From Campanula takesimana (taxonomy: Eukaryota > Streptophyta > Magnoliopsida > Asterales > Campanulaceae), in assembly GCA_026119855.1 (NCBI GenBank), contig JAOWBW010000131.1, forward strand, positions 2,356,001-2,420,000: DNA of 64,000 nucleotides. Reading direction: 5' to 3'. The translations under genes were made by a program, and so were the position numbers. This document shows positions 1 through 9,608 of this stretch, piece by piece; positions within the stretch are counted from its first letter, which is position 1; every line of letters starts with the position of its first letter. The notes under the pieces are model-generated. The model worked only from the letters and a program-made list of their open reading frames with translations. It was not told the DNA's origin and did no database searches.

Positions 1-13
1 ATGTGGCCCGCAC

Positions 14-889
14 ATGAATGCCAGGGCGTTAATGCAAGTCATCCTATGGATGGGATACTTTTGGATCATGATGGAAACCGATTGTATACAATTCGTGAAG
101 AAATGTGACAAGTGCCAGCGGTTCTCCAACCTTAATCACCTGCCGGCCCACCATTTGTATTGCATGACGACCCCTTGGCCTTTCTCCACTTGGGGCATTG
201 ACATCATCAGAAAAATCACTCCCCTAGGAAGCAACGGCCATGAAATCATCACAGATAATGGCTCACACTTCGAAGGAGAGTGCGACCAACTGTTGCAAGA
301 ATTCCGGATCACTCGCCACAAGTCGTCCCCATATAGGCCTCAAACCAATGGAGCAGTAGAAGCCGCCAACAAAACACTCGAAAGGATCATTAAGAAGATG
401 GCAACACGAGGAAGGGATTGGCCCGATAAGCTACACCTAGCGTTGTGGGGATACCGAACCTCGGTCAGAACCGCCACAGGGGAAACCCCATTTGCTCTGA
501 GTTATGGGATGGAAGCCATGCTCCCGGCTGAACTAGAAATTCTGTCATTAAGGATTCTGTTGGAAAATCAAATCCACGAAGTGGACTGGCTTCGAAGCCG
601 ACATGATGAGTTAGCCCTCTTGGACGAACACCGCTTAAGAGCAATGGAACACACCCGCACCTACCAAGGGAGGATGGCACGAGCCTTCAATAAAAGAGTG
701 AAGCCTCGAGAGATTCGGGTCGGGGATTTGGTGCTCAAAGAAAAACCCCCAGGGAGGTCTAACCCTGATGGAAAATGGGAACCCGTATGGATTGGCCCTT
801 TTGTGGTACGAGAGATATTCTCAGGAGGCGCAATGAGACTTGCATATTTGGATGGGAATCCCTTCGTGCACCCGGTCAATGGTGTCTAG
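14..889 (+). pseudogene. Tat2-A integrase end (Ty3/Gypsy pol, 5' truncated by window)
   Basis: C-terminal part of a Tat-type Gypsy polyprotein: end of the HHCC zinc-binding region (CDKC near residue 30), the second core Asp in ITDNGSH, the core Glu in the VEAANKTLE stretch, then the DNA-binding tail ending VHPVNG. Compared with the copy at 33308-33994, 43 codons are missing between GSNGHE and IITDNG, which removes the first catalytic Asp (VDYFTKWVEA). The junction near 240-244 has the direct repeat ATGAA at both ends of the 129-bp deletion, so the frame stays open although the enzyme must be dead. The stop lies in GTGTCTAG, where this copy and Tat2-B share a 70-bp deletion relative to Tat2-C that removes the last residues. 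Antisense PMD1 faces it downstream. Confidence 0.9.
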
Positions 890-1206
890 AGAAAAAAAAG
901 CAAGGTTTGCACCAAAAATTATTGGAAAAGAACTACGATGACCTGAGCCCCTTAGTCTTACTTGTAAAAGGGGAACGTAGGCAGCCAACTATTGGTCCGA
1001 TCTAAAAAATAAATAAAATTGAAATTTTGTTTCTCCAAAGGAACTCATTCGGTAACCACTTTCATTACGGTTAAAACACTTCTTTGATGAGTTCAAGCAC
1101 GGTCTACTCTTGACCTCGGGCAACAGGCTAAAAAAACTAATAAAACACTTAAGAAAACTAATGTGTCTGCAATGACAATGAGTAGATACTTAGGACTGTA
1201 AGGCCA
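890..1206. other. pol/PMD1 convergent spacer with hairpin motif
   Basis: Non-coding spacer between the end of pol (+) and the end of PMD1 (-). It repeats almost unchanged at 24082-24394 and 34369-34736, and diverged but recognisable on the other strand at 50798-51173. On the minus strand 931-986 is the conserved hairpin: outer stem CTACG/CGTAG, inner stem CCCCTT/AAGGGG. Relative to PMD1 it would lie in the 3' UTR, roughly 220-280 nt past the stop. Confidence 0.75.
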
Positions 1207-1488
1207 TCATTGACCTTCACCCCTCCATTTCTTCTTTTGACTCCTCCGAGTATTTTTCCTCTTCACGTCGAAAACCTCGATCTCGTTCCTCCCTAAATTG
1301 GGAGCCCGCCCGGCATCTTCAATTAGGCCAGCCGCTTTTAGAGCTGTGTCAACCACCACGCGGTCCCGAAAGTCCTCCAGTCTTGCCTCGATTCTAGGTA
1401 TCACTGCCCTCCTGCTCTCAGCGAGAGCTTGATAGTCTTCAATAGTGTCTCCAGTAAAGTTATGACCGCTCGTCACGGCCTCGACCTC
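1207..1488 (-). pseudogene. PMD1-A, 3' end (gene split by Tat1)
   Basis: Last roughly 90 codons of a plant mobile domain protein whose 5' part is at 19681-20891. It matches the tails of the other PMD1 copies (TSGHNFTGD, ALKAAGLIEDAGRAPNLGR) and ends in a basic, NLS-like run (KNTRRSQKKKWRGEGQ). The reading frame is cut at 1488 where Tat1 inserted; the five bases ACCTC are repeated at 19681. It is antisense to the upstream integrase. The PMD is a poorly understood domain found in transposons and in host MAIN/MAIL1-like proteins, which are linked to silencing and genome stability. Confidence 0.88.
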
Positions 1489-2615
1489 TGTGAATACCCC
1501 TTTCCGATGAAGCGATGCATGGGAAGTATCTTGTGATTATTTTGTTTTACAAAGGGAATATTCTTAACGACATTAAAATTATGAGAGTCGCCACGCCGTT
1601 TTAATTAAAGCCAAAACATTGAAAAAAGCATTTTTAGTGGGTTCGGGGGTCAAATTACAACAAGAGAAGAATATTGAACGTTATCACTCCTATTGCCCGA
1701 ATTGATCGATCTTTCTATCATGATGAATGTGTTAGTAGTGTGTTAGTGATTTAGAGCGGATCCGAAGATTGCCTACGTTCCTCTCAATGTGAGAAGCTCA
1801 GGTCAGCGTAGTTCGCAAAGAATTAGAATAGGCAGAAGAATCGGGATCATGCATAATGATGGGGGAATTACCTAAAGTTTAGGGTTTGGAAGTAGTTCCT
1901 AGATCATCCTCGGGTTGATGAACCCTCGATCATCATAGGCTATGAAATAACATGTAATTATGAAGATCACAACCCTAAATATAGCATAAATAAGGTTTTA
2001 ATCTATGAACACGAAGAACATGCGAAGAACATATTATGAACATATTAAGAAACTATGAATAAACATGCAAGAACATGAATATAAAAGATCTACATTAAAA
2101 ATGATGCAAGAACATGAAGAAAAAGTTAGAAAACTTACCTATGTTGGCAAAAAATAAACCTTGGATCTTCTTGAGTGTTTGAATGCTAATTAGAGAGAAA
2201 ATTGTGTTTAAGAACTCCAAAATTCGGACTTAGAACTCTCAAAATCCGGACCCCTAAACCAATGGAATGGAATGGTTTATATAGTAGACTGATGGGAAGA
2301 TCTGACGGTCCAGATCATCCAGCGCAAGGGTGGCCGCTTGGCCTTGACTGAAGCCGGTGACAAGAGTGGCCGCGTGGCCAAGATCAACGCGCAGCAAGGT
2401 TGGCCGCGTGGCCAATTCTGCAGGCTGACTTGATTCTTAAGCTAGGGTTTCTGCATGGTTTTAAGGAAACCATTTGTTACCTATTTTGATAGATTTTGTC
2501 ATAAATGAGATATTTTGGGAATCCGGGACAAGTCTTTGCAAGGTTTCTAATTCCTATAAAGTCCTTGTATTTTTGGGAAAGTCCTAATAAACTCATTTTC
2601 AGGCGGGTACTAACA
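1489..2615 (-). repeat. Tat1 3' LTR
   Basis: 1127 bp. On + it runs from TGTGAATACCCC to GGGTACTAACA; the PBS beside the partner LTR shows that the element reads on the minus strand. On the minus strand there is a TATA box (CTATATAAACC, 2284-2274) preceded by three GC-rich dyads (2415-2330). A copy of the conserved hairpin motif lies at 1771-1813 on +. The same LTR family recurs at 15577-19680 and 59108-60372. Confidence 0.93.
2274..2415 (-). promoter_or_regulatory. Tat1 3' LTR promoter: TATA box plus three TTGGCCGCGTGGCCAA-type dyads
   Basis: Dyads at 2400-2415 (TTGGCCGCGTGGCCAA), 2366-2381 and 2330-2343, spaced about 35 bp, directly upstream on the minus strand of CTATATAAACC (2284-2274). 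The partner LTR has them at 19464-19479, 19430-19445 and 19394-19407. That these are promoter elements is inferred from position. Confidence 0.65.
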
Positions 2616-2634
2616 GTAGCCCCTCGGTGACGCT
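2616..2634 (-). other. Polypurine tract region of Tat1
   Basis: On the minus strand CACCGAGGGGCTAC abuts the LTR start TGTTAGTACC. The same GAGGGGCT core abuts the LTR2 starts (GCCGAGGGGCTC before 27965 and 38425), supporting use as plus-strand primer. It is short and not pure purine. Confidence 0.6.
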
Positions 2635-2737
2635 TCTTGCAAGGCAATGTGGGGTCGATGATAAAAGAAGGATCCGTCTGAAACATGAGTTTCAAAACAG
2701 ATGAAAGGTAAAGGAACGGCTGAACCTTGACAGGCGA

Positions 2738-2939
2738 CCTACGTATCCGCGGGAGAATCAAGCCAAACGTAGTTCAAATCTGATGGGGAAATTGGGAAGG
2801 ACTGTCCTCTGATGGGGAACAACATCTTCTGCTGGGGAAAATGCACCTGCTGGGGATAAGAGATGACCATGTTGGTCGGGTGGCTGGACCTTTTCAGGTT
2901 TCCTACGTATCCTCCGAGGAATCAAGCCGGTCGTAGTTC
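2738..2939 (+). other. Two hairpin motifs (CTACGTATCC...CGTAGTTC)
   Basis: Copies at 2738-2775 and 2902-2939 share CCTACGTATCC, then GAATCAAGCC, then CGTAGTTC. Inner stems differ (TCC/GGA around GCG in the first; TCCTC/GAGGA in the second) while pairing is kept. Between them (2780-2860) the phrase CTG(C/A)TGGGGA recurs several times, resembling the 3' half of the element PBS. Confidence 0.6.
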
Positions 2940-3138
2940 AGAGACATTGGGGAAAGACGAGACATCGAACTTCTACTGTGGATAATAAACCTACGGATAC
3001 TATCTTGTATGAAGAACGAACATTCGTAAGCAATGAAGTTATTTGGGAAAATTAAAGACTACGTTGTCTAAATAATCCCAAGATGGAATGGTAAACGCAA
3101 TCAGGATCGCCAGGGTTCCTGCCGATTGTGCTAAAGTA

Positions 3139-3598
3139 ATAGATGTTGGATCTCTCGCGAACAGAAACGCCGAGGCTTCTACCAACCACGATCGATCAAG
3201 GATACGTATGTCATAGAGGCGCCGAAGTCTCTACGATCATGCAAATCCTAATAATAGATGCCGGATCTCTCGCAAACAGAAACGCCGAGGCTTCTGTCAA
3301 CCATAATCGATCAAGGATACGTATGTCATAGAGGCGCCGAAGTCTCTACAACCATACGAATCCTAATAATAGATGCTGGATCTCTCGCAAACAGAAACGC
3401 CGAGGCTTCTGTCAACCACAATCGATCAAGGATACGTATGTCATAGAGGCGCCGAAGTCTCTACAACTATACGAATCCTAATAATAGATGCTGGATCTCT
3501 CGCAAACAGAAACGCCGAGGCTTCTGCCAATCCCGATCGATCTAGGATACGTATGTCATAGAGGCACCGAAGTCTCTACAACCATACGAATCCTAAGC
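3139..3598. repeat. 115-bp tandem repeat, four copies, in Tat1 3' region
   Basis: Four units with an exact 115-bp period (starts near 3139, 3254, 3369, 3484; the last is incomplete). Each contains GATCTCTCGC, AACGCCGAGGCTTCT, ATCGATCAAGGATACGTATG and GAGGCGCCGAAGTCTCTAC. Neighbouring units differ at only a few bases, so the array is young. 3' untranslated tandem arrays are typical of Tat/Ogre elements. Confidence 0.9.
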
Positions 3599-3744
3599 AA
3601 ATATTCAGTGAAGAATGGAAATTTTAAGGGGCCTTCCGTACCCAAAGGTAACGAATATCAGTCAAAGTAGTGCTAAGGGCATTTAAGATGAATTAAAGGG
3701 AAAAGATCAAGGGAAAAAAGGGAATTTCATCTGAAGGGACAAGG

Positions 3745-3970
3745 TTGGCCGCGTGGCCAAACACACTGAATTGCAATAGTGGCCGCGTGGCCAAGACCGC
3801 TGAGTGGTCAGATCTCCTTCACGCGGATCGCTGATCTGACGGCTGGGGTTGCAAGGGTATAAGTGGCCGCGTGGCCAAGGTTGTCGTCGGACTGACTCTT
3901 GGTCACATCACCAGAAACCCTCCCCCTTCTCCTTCTTTTCTTCTTTCTTCTTCTTCCTTCCTCCACTATT
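3745..3970 (+). promoter_or_regulatory. Putative promoter of antisense PMD-B
   Basis: Three dyads identical in type to the LTR ones (3745-3760 TTGGCCGCGTGGCCAA, 3779-3794, 3863-3878), then a pyrimidine-rich tract (about 3905-3965) like a plant Y-patch, then the PMD-B ATG at 4063. A weak TATA-like GGGTATAAG lies at about 3855. Promoter activity is inference. Confidence 0.5.
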
Positions 3971-4062
3971 GACGAGTTAGAGAGAGAAACTTGAGTTTTT
4001 AGAGAGAGAAAGCTTGGATTTTGATAATTTTGAAGATTTTATTTCACATATTTCTTGAAGCT

Positions 4063-6284
4063 ATGGCAGATTGGATCAATGAGGCGTTATTCAGGGATTT
4101 TCCTGGCCAAGGTGGGTATATGCTTCCACAATAAGAGCAAAAAGGAGAGGGGCACGGTTATGCTCAGGGCGGAGGAAACGCGGGGGTTGACCCCGGAGCG
4201 GGCTTTGAAGCGGCGCCCTTGATTCCACGGGGCGGTTTGAGACCACGAGCGACGACTCGGAATTATCGCGATAATCTGCTGCGGTCTACGTTCGACCAAG
4301 ATTACGATTTTTACATCGACTCTGAGCGTCATTGGTCGATGGGGCTTCTGGAGACGCGAGAGGTAAATTTCGAATTTTCACTCCTCTCTTTCTCGCACAT
4401 TTGTATGTTTTATGCACATAATATGAAATGCTTAGAATAATGGAATGCTAGAATTTAAATTGCTAGAATTGTAGATTGCTAGAATGGTAACGTACCTGTA
4501 CTGTGTTTACCTGCAGAGGATCAAGGCTCGTGGGTCCACAGTGACTGTAGGAAAACTGTGGGTGTCCCTGCCGGAGGGACCGGGCGGTTTGCGTGCTCGG
4601 ATCGAGGCTATTGGCTTTAGCCCATTCTTTGACAGTGTTCGCATGGTCGGGGCTACCCTGAAGGTAGCAGCGGTGATAGAGGTGTGCCGGGAGTTCTGGT
4701 GGGATACCACCCATACCTTCCACTTCAGTTGGGGAGAGATTACCATCACGCCGACGGATTTTGCGGCCATCACAGGGTTGAGGTTTACTGGTACCCCTTT
4801 GCCTTTTGATGAGAGCTTGGCGGAGCGGCGGGACTATAGACAGGCTCTGCTGGGAGTCGACACCGACCTGGGAGGAGGTGTCAAGGGTTATGGAGTGGAG
4901 GCCGGGAAGGTGAATCGCTTGGTGGAGGTGGCTATTGAAGCCTTTGGTAGGGGGGAGTATGATTTAGATTGTTTGGTCCGGCTGTTCTAATGGTACAGCT
5001 TTTCGGAGATCTTGTTTCCGAGTGGGGCTACTGTCTGCCGGTACTCACTGCTAGGGGCTCTTGTGGACTTGGACCTAGTCGGTGGGATTTCTTGGGGTGG
5101 AGCCAGTTTGGCTGAGATTTACCGGGCTTTGGACCATTGCTCGAGGGCTAGCTCATCGGCCTTTGACGGGTTTCAGTTCGCCTTTGAGATATGCTCTTGA
5201 CTACCCTTCTTTTTCACATTGTTGAGATTTCTGCTTTATCCTTTGGTCTTGAAATGTCTCTTTCATTGTATGCATAGGCTTGGGTGTACGAGATATTTGG
5301 TGTTGCCCCTTTTCAGTTGGTGATGAGTGCCAACAAGGTTGTTCCCATCATGTCGTACTGGTGCAAGGGCAACAGGGCTCCTCCCCGCAGAAACTGGGAC
5401 AGGAAGACGGTGGATGCTGCTGATCTGAGGAGGGCGTTCGCGATGTCTGAGCCTGTCGGGGTTAGATTTTACCCATGGAGTCCGGCCAATGAGGCTTCGG
5501 TGGGTCCCTATGTAGTGGATTTGACCGCTTCTAGGGCCCTGCTTGTGGGTCTCACTGGGGAGGCCATGTATCTTGGAGAGAGGGTGGTTCGTCAGCACAG
5601 GGCTGGTGCGTTACCGTGGGCTCCTTATGACCCTCCTCGGGATATGCTCCGTCCCGCGAGGTTGGCGACTTTCTTGGCTCCCACTCCAGCAGAGCATTAC
5701 AGAGGGAGTGACGACTACGCCGGCTATGTGCGGACTCGGTTGATTAGCCCTCAAGTTCGGGCTAGGATGCTATCGGGAGATGGATCGAGCTCAGCCCGGT
5801 ATGTTGGTCGGAGTCGGCCTTTGGTTGACATGCCCCTTCGCTCGAGTAGCATGAGAGTGATGAGGGGCGGCCGGGAGGTGGAGCTTAGCTTGGAGCCGAC
5901 TGATGCGGATCTTGTTGAGGAGACATTCATTCCTCCGGCCGACGCTGGGGTACGGCTTTGTACTTTATATTAGTCATGTTTGCATACACCTATTTCTTTC
6001 TGCATTGTAATCGTTTGCCTTGGCTTCTCTTTCAGGTGACTCGGGAGGCATATATCCGTTCAGCTCGGCGGGAGAACGTGTTGATGCGCCTACTGAGGGA
6101 GGTGTAGCATTCATGTACTTGTCAGAGGGACGACGTTGTGTCACCCCAGCGTCGTGAGCGGTCTCCGAACGGTGCGGGCTCTTCTCACACTGGTGGTCGA
6201 GCGGTCCGGGGACGGAGTTCGGGTGCTGGTAGCTCTCGAGCTTTAGCGCGGCGTGGAGACACCACGGAGGAGGATTCTGATTAG
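4063..6284 (+). pseudogene. PMD-B: intron-containing plant mobile domain gene, antisense in Tat1, inactivated
   Basis: Four exons in consistent phase 0: 4063-4362, 4517-5188, 5278-5949, 6036-6284. Introns are GTAAAT...CTGCAG (4363-4516), a middle one with acceptor TGCATAG at 5277 whose donor reads GAG/ATATGC (GT mutated to AT), and GTACGG...TTTCAG (5950-6035). Exon 2 carries the PMD signature FWWDTTHTFHFSWGEITITPTDFAAITGL; the C-terminus is Arg/Ser-rich and ends TTEEDSD. In-frame stops at 4132 (TAA), 4988 (TAA) and 6105 (TAG) make it a pseudogene although splice structure and frame persist. Upstream are Tat1 dyads and a pyrimidine tract, downstream PMD-A in the same direction. It resembles MAIN-type PMD proteins more than PMD1. 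The exon model is mine, from splice consensus and frame. Confidence 0.75.
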
Positions 6285-6558
6285 GCCGGGGGCCATCTTT
6301 TCATCTTTATTTCCTACACTGTTAGCTAGTAGAGAGCAGAGGAATATGTATGTATAGAACAGATGTACAAAATGCATGTATGTGTATTATGTTTCTAAAA
6401 TGCAATTTTATTATGGGAGCCTACTTGTGCAAACTAGTTATTTTACAAATGTTCCTAATTTTATACAATGCATGAGCCACGGGACGGGGCAGGTACGTAG
6501 TTACATGGATCCGTTACGGAGTGGGAGGAAACAAACTGGATTTCTGCATGGGGCAACA
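6285..6558. other. PMD-B to PMD-A intergenic spacer
   Basis: AT-rich, no open frame of interest. It contains the presumed PMD-B 3' UTR and leads into the dyad cluster in front of PMD-A. Nothing else seen. Confidence 0.5.
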
Positions 6559-6692
6559 GTGGCCGCATGGCCATGGCAAGGCCCAGAGCAATGTTGGCCG
6601 CATGGCCATGGCAAGACCCGGAGCAAAGTTGGCCGCCTGGCCAAAGACAACATCGGCCGCGTGACCAAGAGCATATTTGGCCGTGTGGCCAA
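6559..6692 (+). promoter_or_regulatory. Five dyads upstream of PMD-A
   Basis: GGCCGC-spacer-GGCC dyads at 6559-6573, 6594-6608, 6629-6644, 6654-6667 and 6677-6692, about 35, 35, 25 and 23 bp apart, variants of the TTGGCCGCGTGGCCAA motif in the LTR. They end about 150 bp before the PMD-A ATG (6840). Only a weak TATA-like TATTTAAT follows (about 6747). Confidence 0.6.
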
Positions 6693-6839
6693 TCCCTGGG
6701 CCGCCCCCGTTTTTCCTTTTCCTGGCAAGAATCAGAAGTTGTGTAGTATTTAATGGGAGTTTGTGTCCTATTCAACTCCGTACCAGCCTTTCTTTTGGTC
6801 AATTTTGAGTTCCAATCATCAACTTGCTCTTCTTTTGCC

Positions 6840-8267
6840 ATGGATCACAATGCAAGGCTTTCTAGACTTGAAAAAGGAGCTTTCATAACATCTTTGGAGA
6901 AGTGGGTTGCCAAGATATCCGGTCCTTGTCGTAGGAAGTTTGAGAAGCGCTATGGGATCAAGTGTCTTTGGTCATTCTTGCACATGAACTCCAACACTAA
7001 CCTCTTACAAGCTTGTGGGAAGTTTTGGAACAACAATCTTCATGTTTTCAACTTTTCTTTTAATGAGATGGTACCCACTTATGAAGACATCAAGGCGCTT
7101 TGCGGTTGTGAAGGGAAGGGTACACTTGCATTGCCCTTTGATTTTATTTCTTTGCATGACAAGTTGATAGCCTTTGGTGTGCCCGCAGATGACCTTGGTA
7201 AGTATGCTAGAGGTGGCTACGTCGACCTCTCTTGGATGCCAAGGCACTTCATGCACGCGGATGTGACCTCGGACCGTTCTTTGGACCATCTTGCCTTGTG
7301 CTTATTTGCTTCCGTTCTTTTCCCTTCCGAATTCGGATGTGCTAGTGCGGGATGTTTGACCATGGTGAATGCGGCTCGTTCGGGACATGACATTGTACCG
7401 GCCATCCTTGGGGAGATCATTTGTGGGATTCCTCATCTTGGGGTTTATGGCGGGATACCGTGCGGCAGTGATAGACTTTTGACCATGTGGTTGCAAGAAA
7501 GGCTCCGAGTAAACAAGCCAGCGGTTTCTTCGGTGGTGTCCCCATGGATGCATCGCATTAGAGGTATGGAGGAGAGGTTCGAGGGCATGACTCTCAAGGG
7601 TTGGGAAAGGTACTTGGCGGAGATGGTGACAGATGACATCAAGTGGGTGGTGCCCCATTGGCACATTAATTCTGTAAGGGAGAAACAAGTCGGACTGCAC
7701 ATGATTAAAGTTCCGTCATTTTCTGGGACCACTTTCTACTACCCCGCCAGAGTACTCGTTCAATATGGTCTAGTGCAAACCATCCCCGAGGGTTGGGATG
7801 AGGAGAGGACCCGTTTTCCTTTCGGCATACTTCATTTGGATGATAGCGCTTCGGTTCTCCTTTCTCAAATGTGTGGCAAGGCCGGTTTTGGCCATAGGAC
7901 TCTCATCACACGCTCCAACAACACCTACCTATCACGAGAATATTTGGATTGGTTTGTGGAGAGACTTGGGCAAGCGGAGCAGACTTTAGAGACCCTAAGG
8001 GGCACTATTTTGGCATCCTGTGCTCCTAGTTGTTCATTGAGGATGAAGGAGGCGATGGCCTATGAGAGGAGGAAGAGCACGAGCATGGCTAATGGAGATG
8101 GAGCGGGGACTTCAAGGAAGAGAAAGGATGGGGAGACTCCTAGTGTCAAAGCTAAAGGGGTTAGTGAATTTGAGAGGAGGTTTTGCGAGAACCCTAACAA
8201 GAAAAAGATTCGCCGTGGTCGAAGTAAGAAGAAAGAGACCGAAGGCACGAGTGGCACTAAAGAGTAA
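6840..8267 (+). CDS. PMD-A: intact plant mobile domain protein, antisense passenger of Tat1
   Basis: 475 codons from ATG 6840 (MDHNARLSRLEKG). An in-frame ATG at 6753 would add 29 residues, but paralogues begin at the equivalent of 6840. PMD landmarks in order: FWNNNLHVFNFSFNEMVPT (about residue 60-80), GEIICGIPHLG, WLQERLRV, VPHWHINSVRE (about 265), YLDWFVERLG (about 365), then a low-complexity basic tail with KKKIRRGRSKKK, a likely nuclear localisation signal. No stops or frameshifts, in contrast to the broken gag-pol on the opposite strand. It shares VPHWHINSVRE exactly with PMD1. No catalytic residues are assigned to this domain; related host proteins act in silencing, so a regulatory role is possible but unproven. 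Five Tat1 dyads lie upstream, the hairpin motif 250 nt downstream. Confidence 0.85.
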   Translation: MDHNARLSRLEKGAFITSLEKWVAKISGPCRRKFEKRYGIKCLWSFLHMNSNTNLLQACGKFWNNNLHVFNFSFNEMVPTYEDIKALCGCEGKGTLALPFDFISLHDKLIAFGVPADDLGKYARGGYVDLSWMPRHFMHADVTSDRSLDHLALCLFASVLFPSEFGCASAGCLTMVNAARSGHDIVPAILGEIICGIPHLGVYGGIPCGSDRLLTMWLQERLRVNKPAVSSVVSPWMHRIRGMEERFEGMTLKGWERYLAEMVTDDIKWVVPHWHINSVREKQVGLHMIKVPSFSGTTFYYPARVLVQYGLVQTIPEGWDEERTRFPFGILHLDDSASVLLSQMCGKAGFGHRTLITRSNNTYLSREYLDWFVERLGQAEQTLETLRGTILASCAPSCSLRMKEAMAYERRKSTSMANGDGAGTSRKRKDGETPSVKAKGVSEFERRFCENPNKKKIRRGRSKKKETEGTSGTKE

Positions 8268-8785
8268 CTCCGAGGATCCTTCCATAGTCGTTGCAAACAC
8301 ATTGTTTTAATTTAATTTACTTTTTGTTTTTAGTTTCAATTTCAGAATAGGTTATTTATTCAAAAAGTATGTCAAGCTTAGACTCATCAAATAAGTGTTA
8401 ACATGCAATGACTATGAAAATAAAAGTTTTTGCTTTCGGAAAACACAACTTCTATCTTTATTGCTTTGACAAGATTTGGATGTTTATTTATTTTTTAGAC
8501 CGCACCTTTTGAAAGGCTGCCTACGTTCCCCTTTTACAAATAGGACTAAGGGGCTCAGGTCACTGTAGTTCACTCCAGTCGGACTAGAATGATTTTTAGA
8601 GAAAGGGAAGATAGAAGGGGGAATGCTCTAACTTTTGCCTAGACCTCCCTTGCGGGTTTTCGATCTAGCGAGTTTTGTACGCACCCTTATTTTGCATAGA
8701 CCGCCCTTTGCGGGTTTTCAGTCTATCGGGCTTCTTTTTGCGTGGTAAACTTTTTTTTTTTTTTTTTTTTTGAGAAGGGGGAATA
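8268..8785 (+). other. PMD-A 3' region with hairpin motif and T-run
   Basis: Hairpin motif at 8516-8570 (CTACGTTCCCCTT, AAGGGGCTCAGGTC, then TGTAGTT), at the same distance after the PMD stop as in PMD1-D and PMD-E. CAAGCTTAGACTCATCAAATAAG near 8370 resembles the same region of the Tat2 spacers. Two copies of a CCGCCC..TTGCGGGTTTTC phrase (about 8645, 8700) precede a 21-nt T-run at 8751-8771. Confidence 0.65.
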
Positions 8786-9608
8786 CTAGTCGTAGTAGCG
8801 TCTGAGCTTGCTGAGGTTGACTGGTTCCTTGAGCGGGCTGCCATCCAAATCTGCCATTCTGTCTAGTCTTGCGGCGCGCCTCGAGCTTTGGTCATTGTGT
8901 CGACGCATTGCTTCAAATCCTCTATTTCTCTTGAGATGTCTTGAATCGTTTCTGCAGTCAGGTGCGAGAGTATCTCTGGGCTGTTCCTCACATAAGGCTC
9001 GATGTCGTAGCAACTGAGGAGTTCTAAGTTTTCCTTTTCTCTATAGAACCAAAATCCTCCCACGCCGGTGAGCATGTTCTCGTCCATCAAGCCTTGGATT
9101 TTTTTTGTAGAGCGACACAATCGTTGGTGTCATGGCCTTCGTCTTGGTGGTAAGAGCAACTTTTGGTAGGTTCAAATAGTTGAAGGGGTGGTAATTCGGA
9201 GAGGAGTGAATGTTCTCCTGTAGGTTGTATCTTGCCCATTTATCTTAATTGTGTAGCGGGGGACTGAGAGGGGGTATTTTTCCAAAAATCTTTGCATTTT
9301 TTCATTGATTTCCTTCTCCTGGCGCGAGGGCCACGATTCTGTCGTTGGTGTTGGGGTCTGAAGTTCATTCCCATGTGCCGGGTGCAGGATTGGGGTATTC
9401 GCGAGGTACTCCTTGAGGCAGCATAATGCGAACTCACATCTCGAACTCCATTCTTGGTCGCGGCCCCTTTCTATTTCTCTGAGTGTCGGCTCCCCCACTG
9501 TTGTAAAATGGTTGAGGTGTTGCAGTAACTTGACGAGTTCTTCCTTTTCGGCTTTGTTTTGAGGAGACTGCATTCTTAACACGGCTCGAACTCGCCGACT
9601 GATGGTCC
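8786..9608 (-). pseudogene. Gag-like fragment with a zinc knuckle, out of place after RT
   Basis: On the minus strand 9158-9117 encodes CSYHQDEGHDTNDC, the Cys-x-x-His...Gly-His-Asp-Thr...Cys form common in plant Gypsy Gag. It is followed in another frame by an acidic/helical stretch (GGFWFYREKENLELLSCYD, ISREIEDLKQCVDTM). Upstream (9608-9172) is an open frame I cannot place. Frames are broken by at least one shift near 9120. Where RNase H and integrase should be, Tat1 has this instead, probably left by recombination with another element. Identity beyond the knuckle is uncertain. Confidence 0.5.

Noticed and set aside
3143..3670. Four short overlapping open frames in the 115-bp repeats
   Set aside because: They only reflect the repeat period; no protein signature and the frame differs from any known element protein.
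5189..5277. AT-AC (U12) intron in PMD-B
   Set aside because: The donor ATATGC does not match the U12 ATATCC consensus and the acceptor is AG; a mutated GTATGC donor is simpler.
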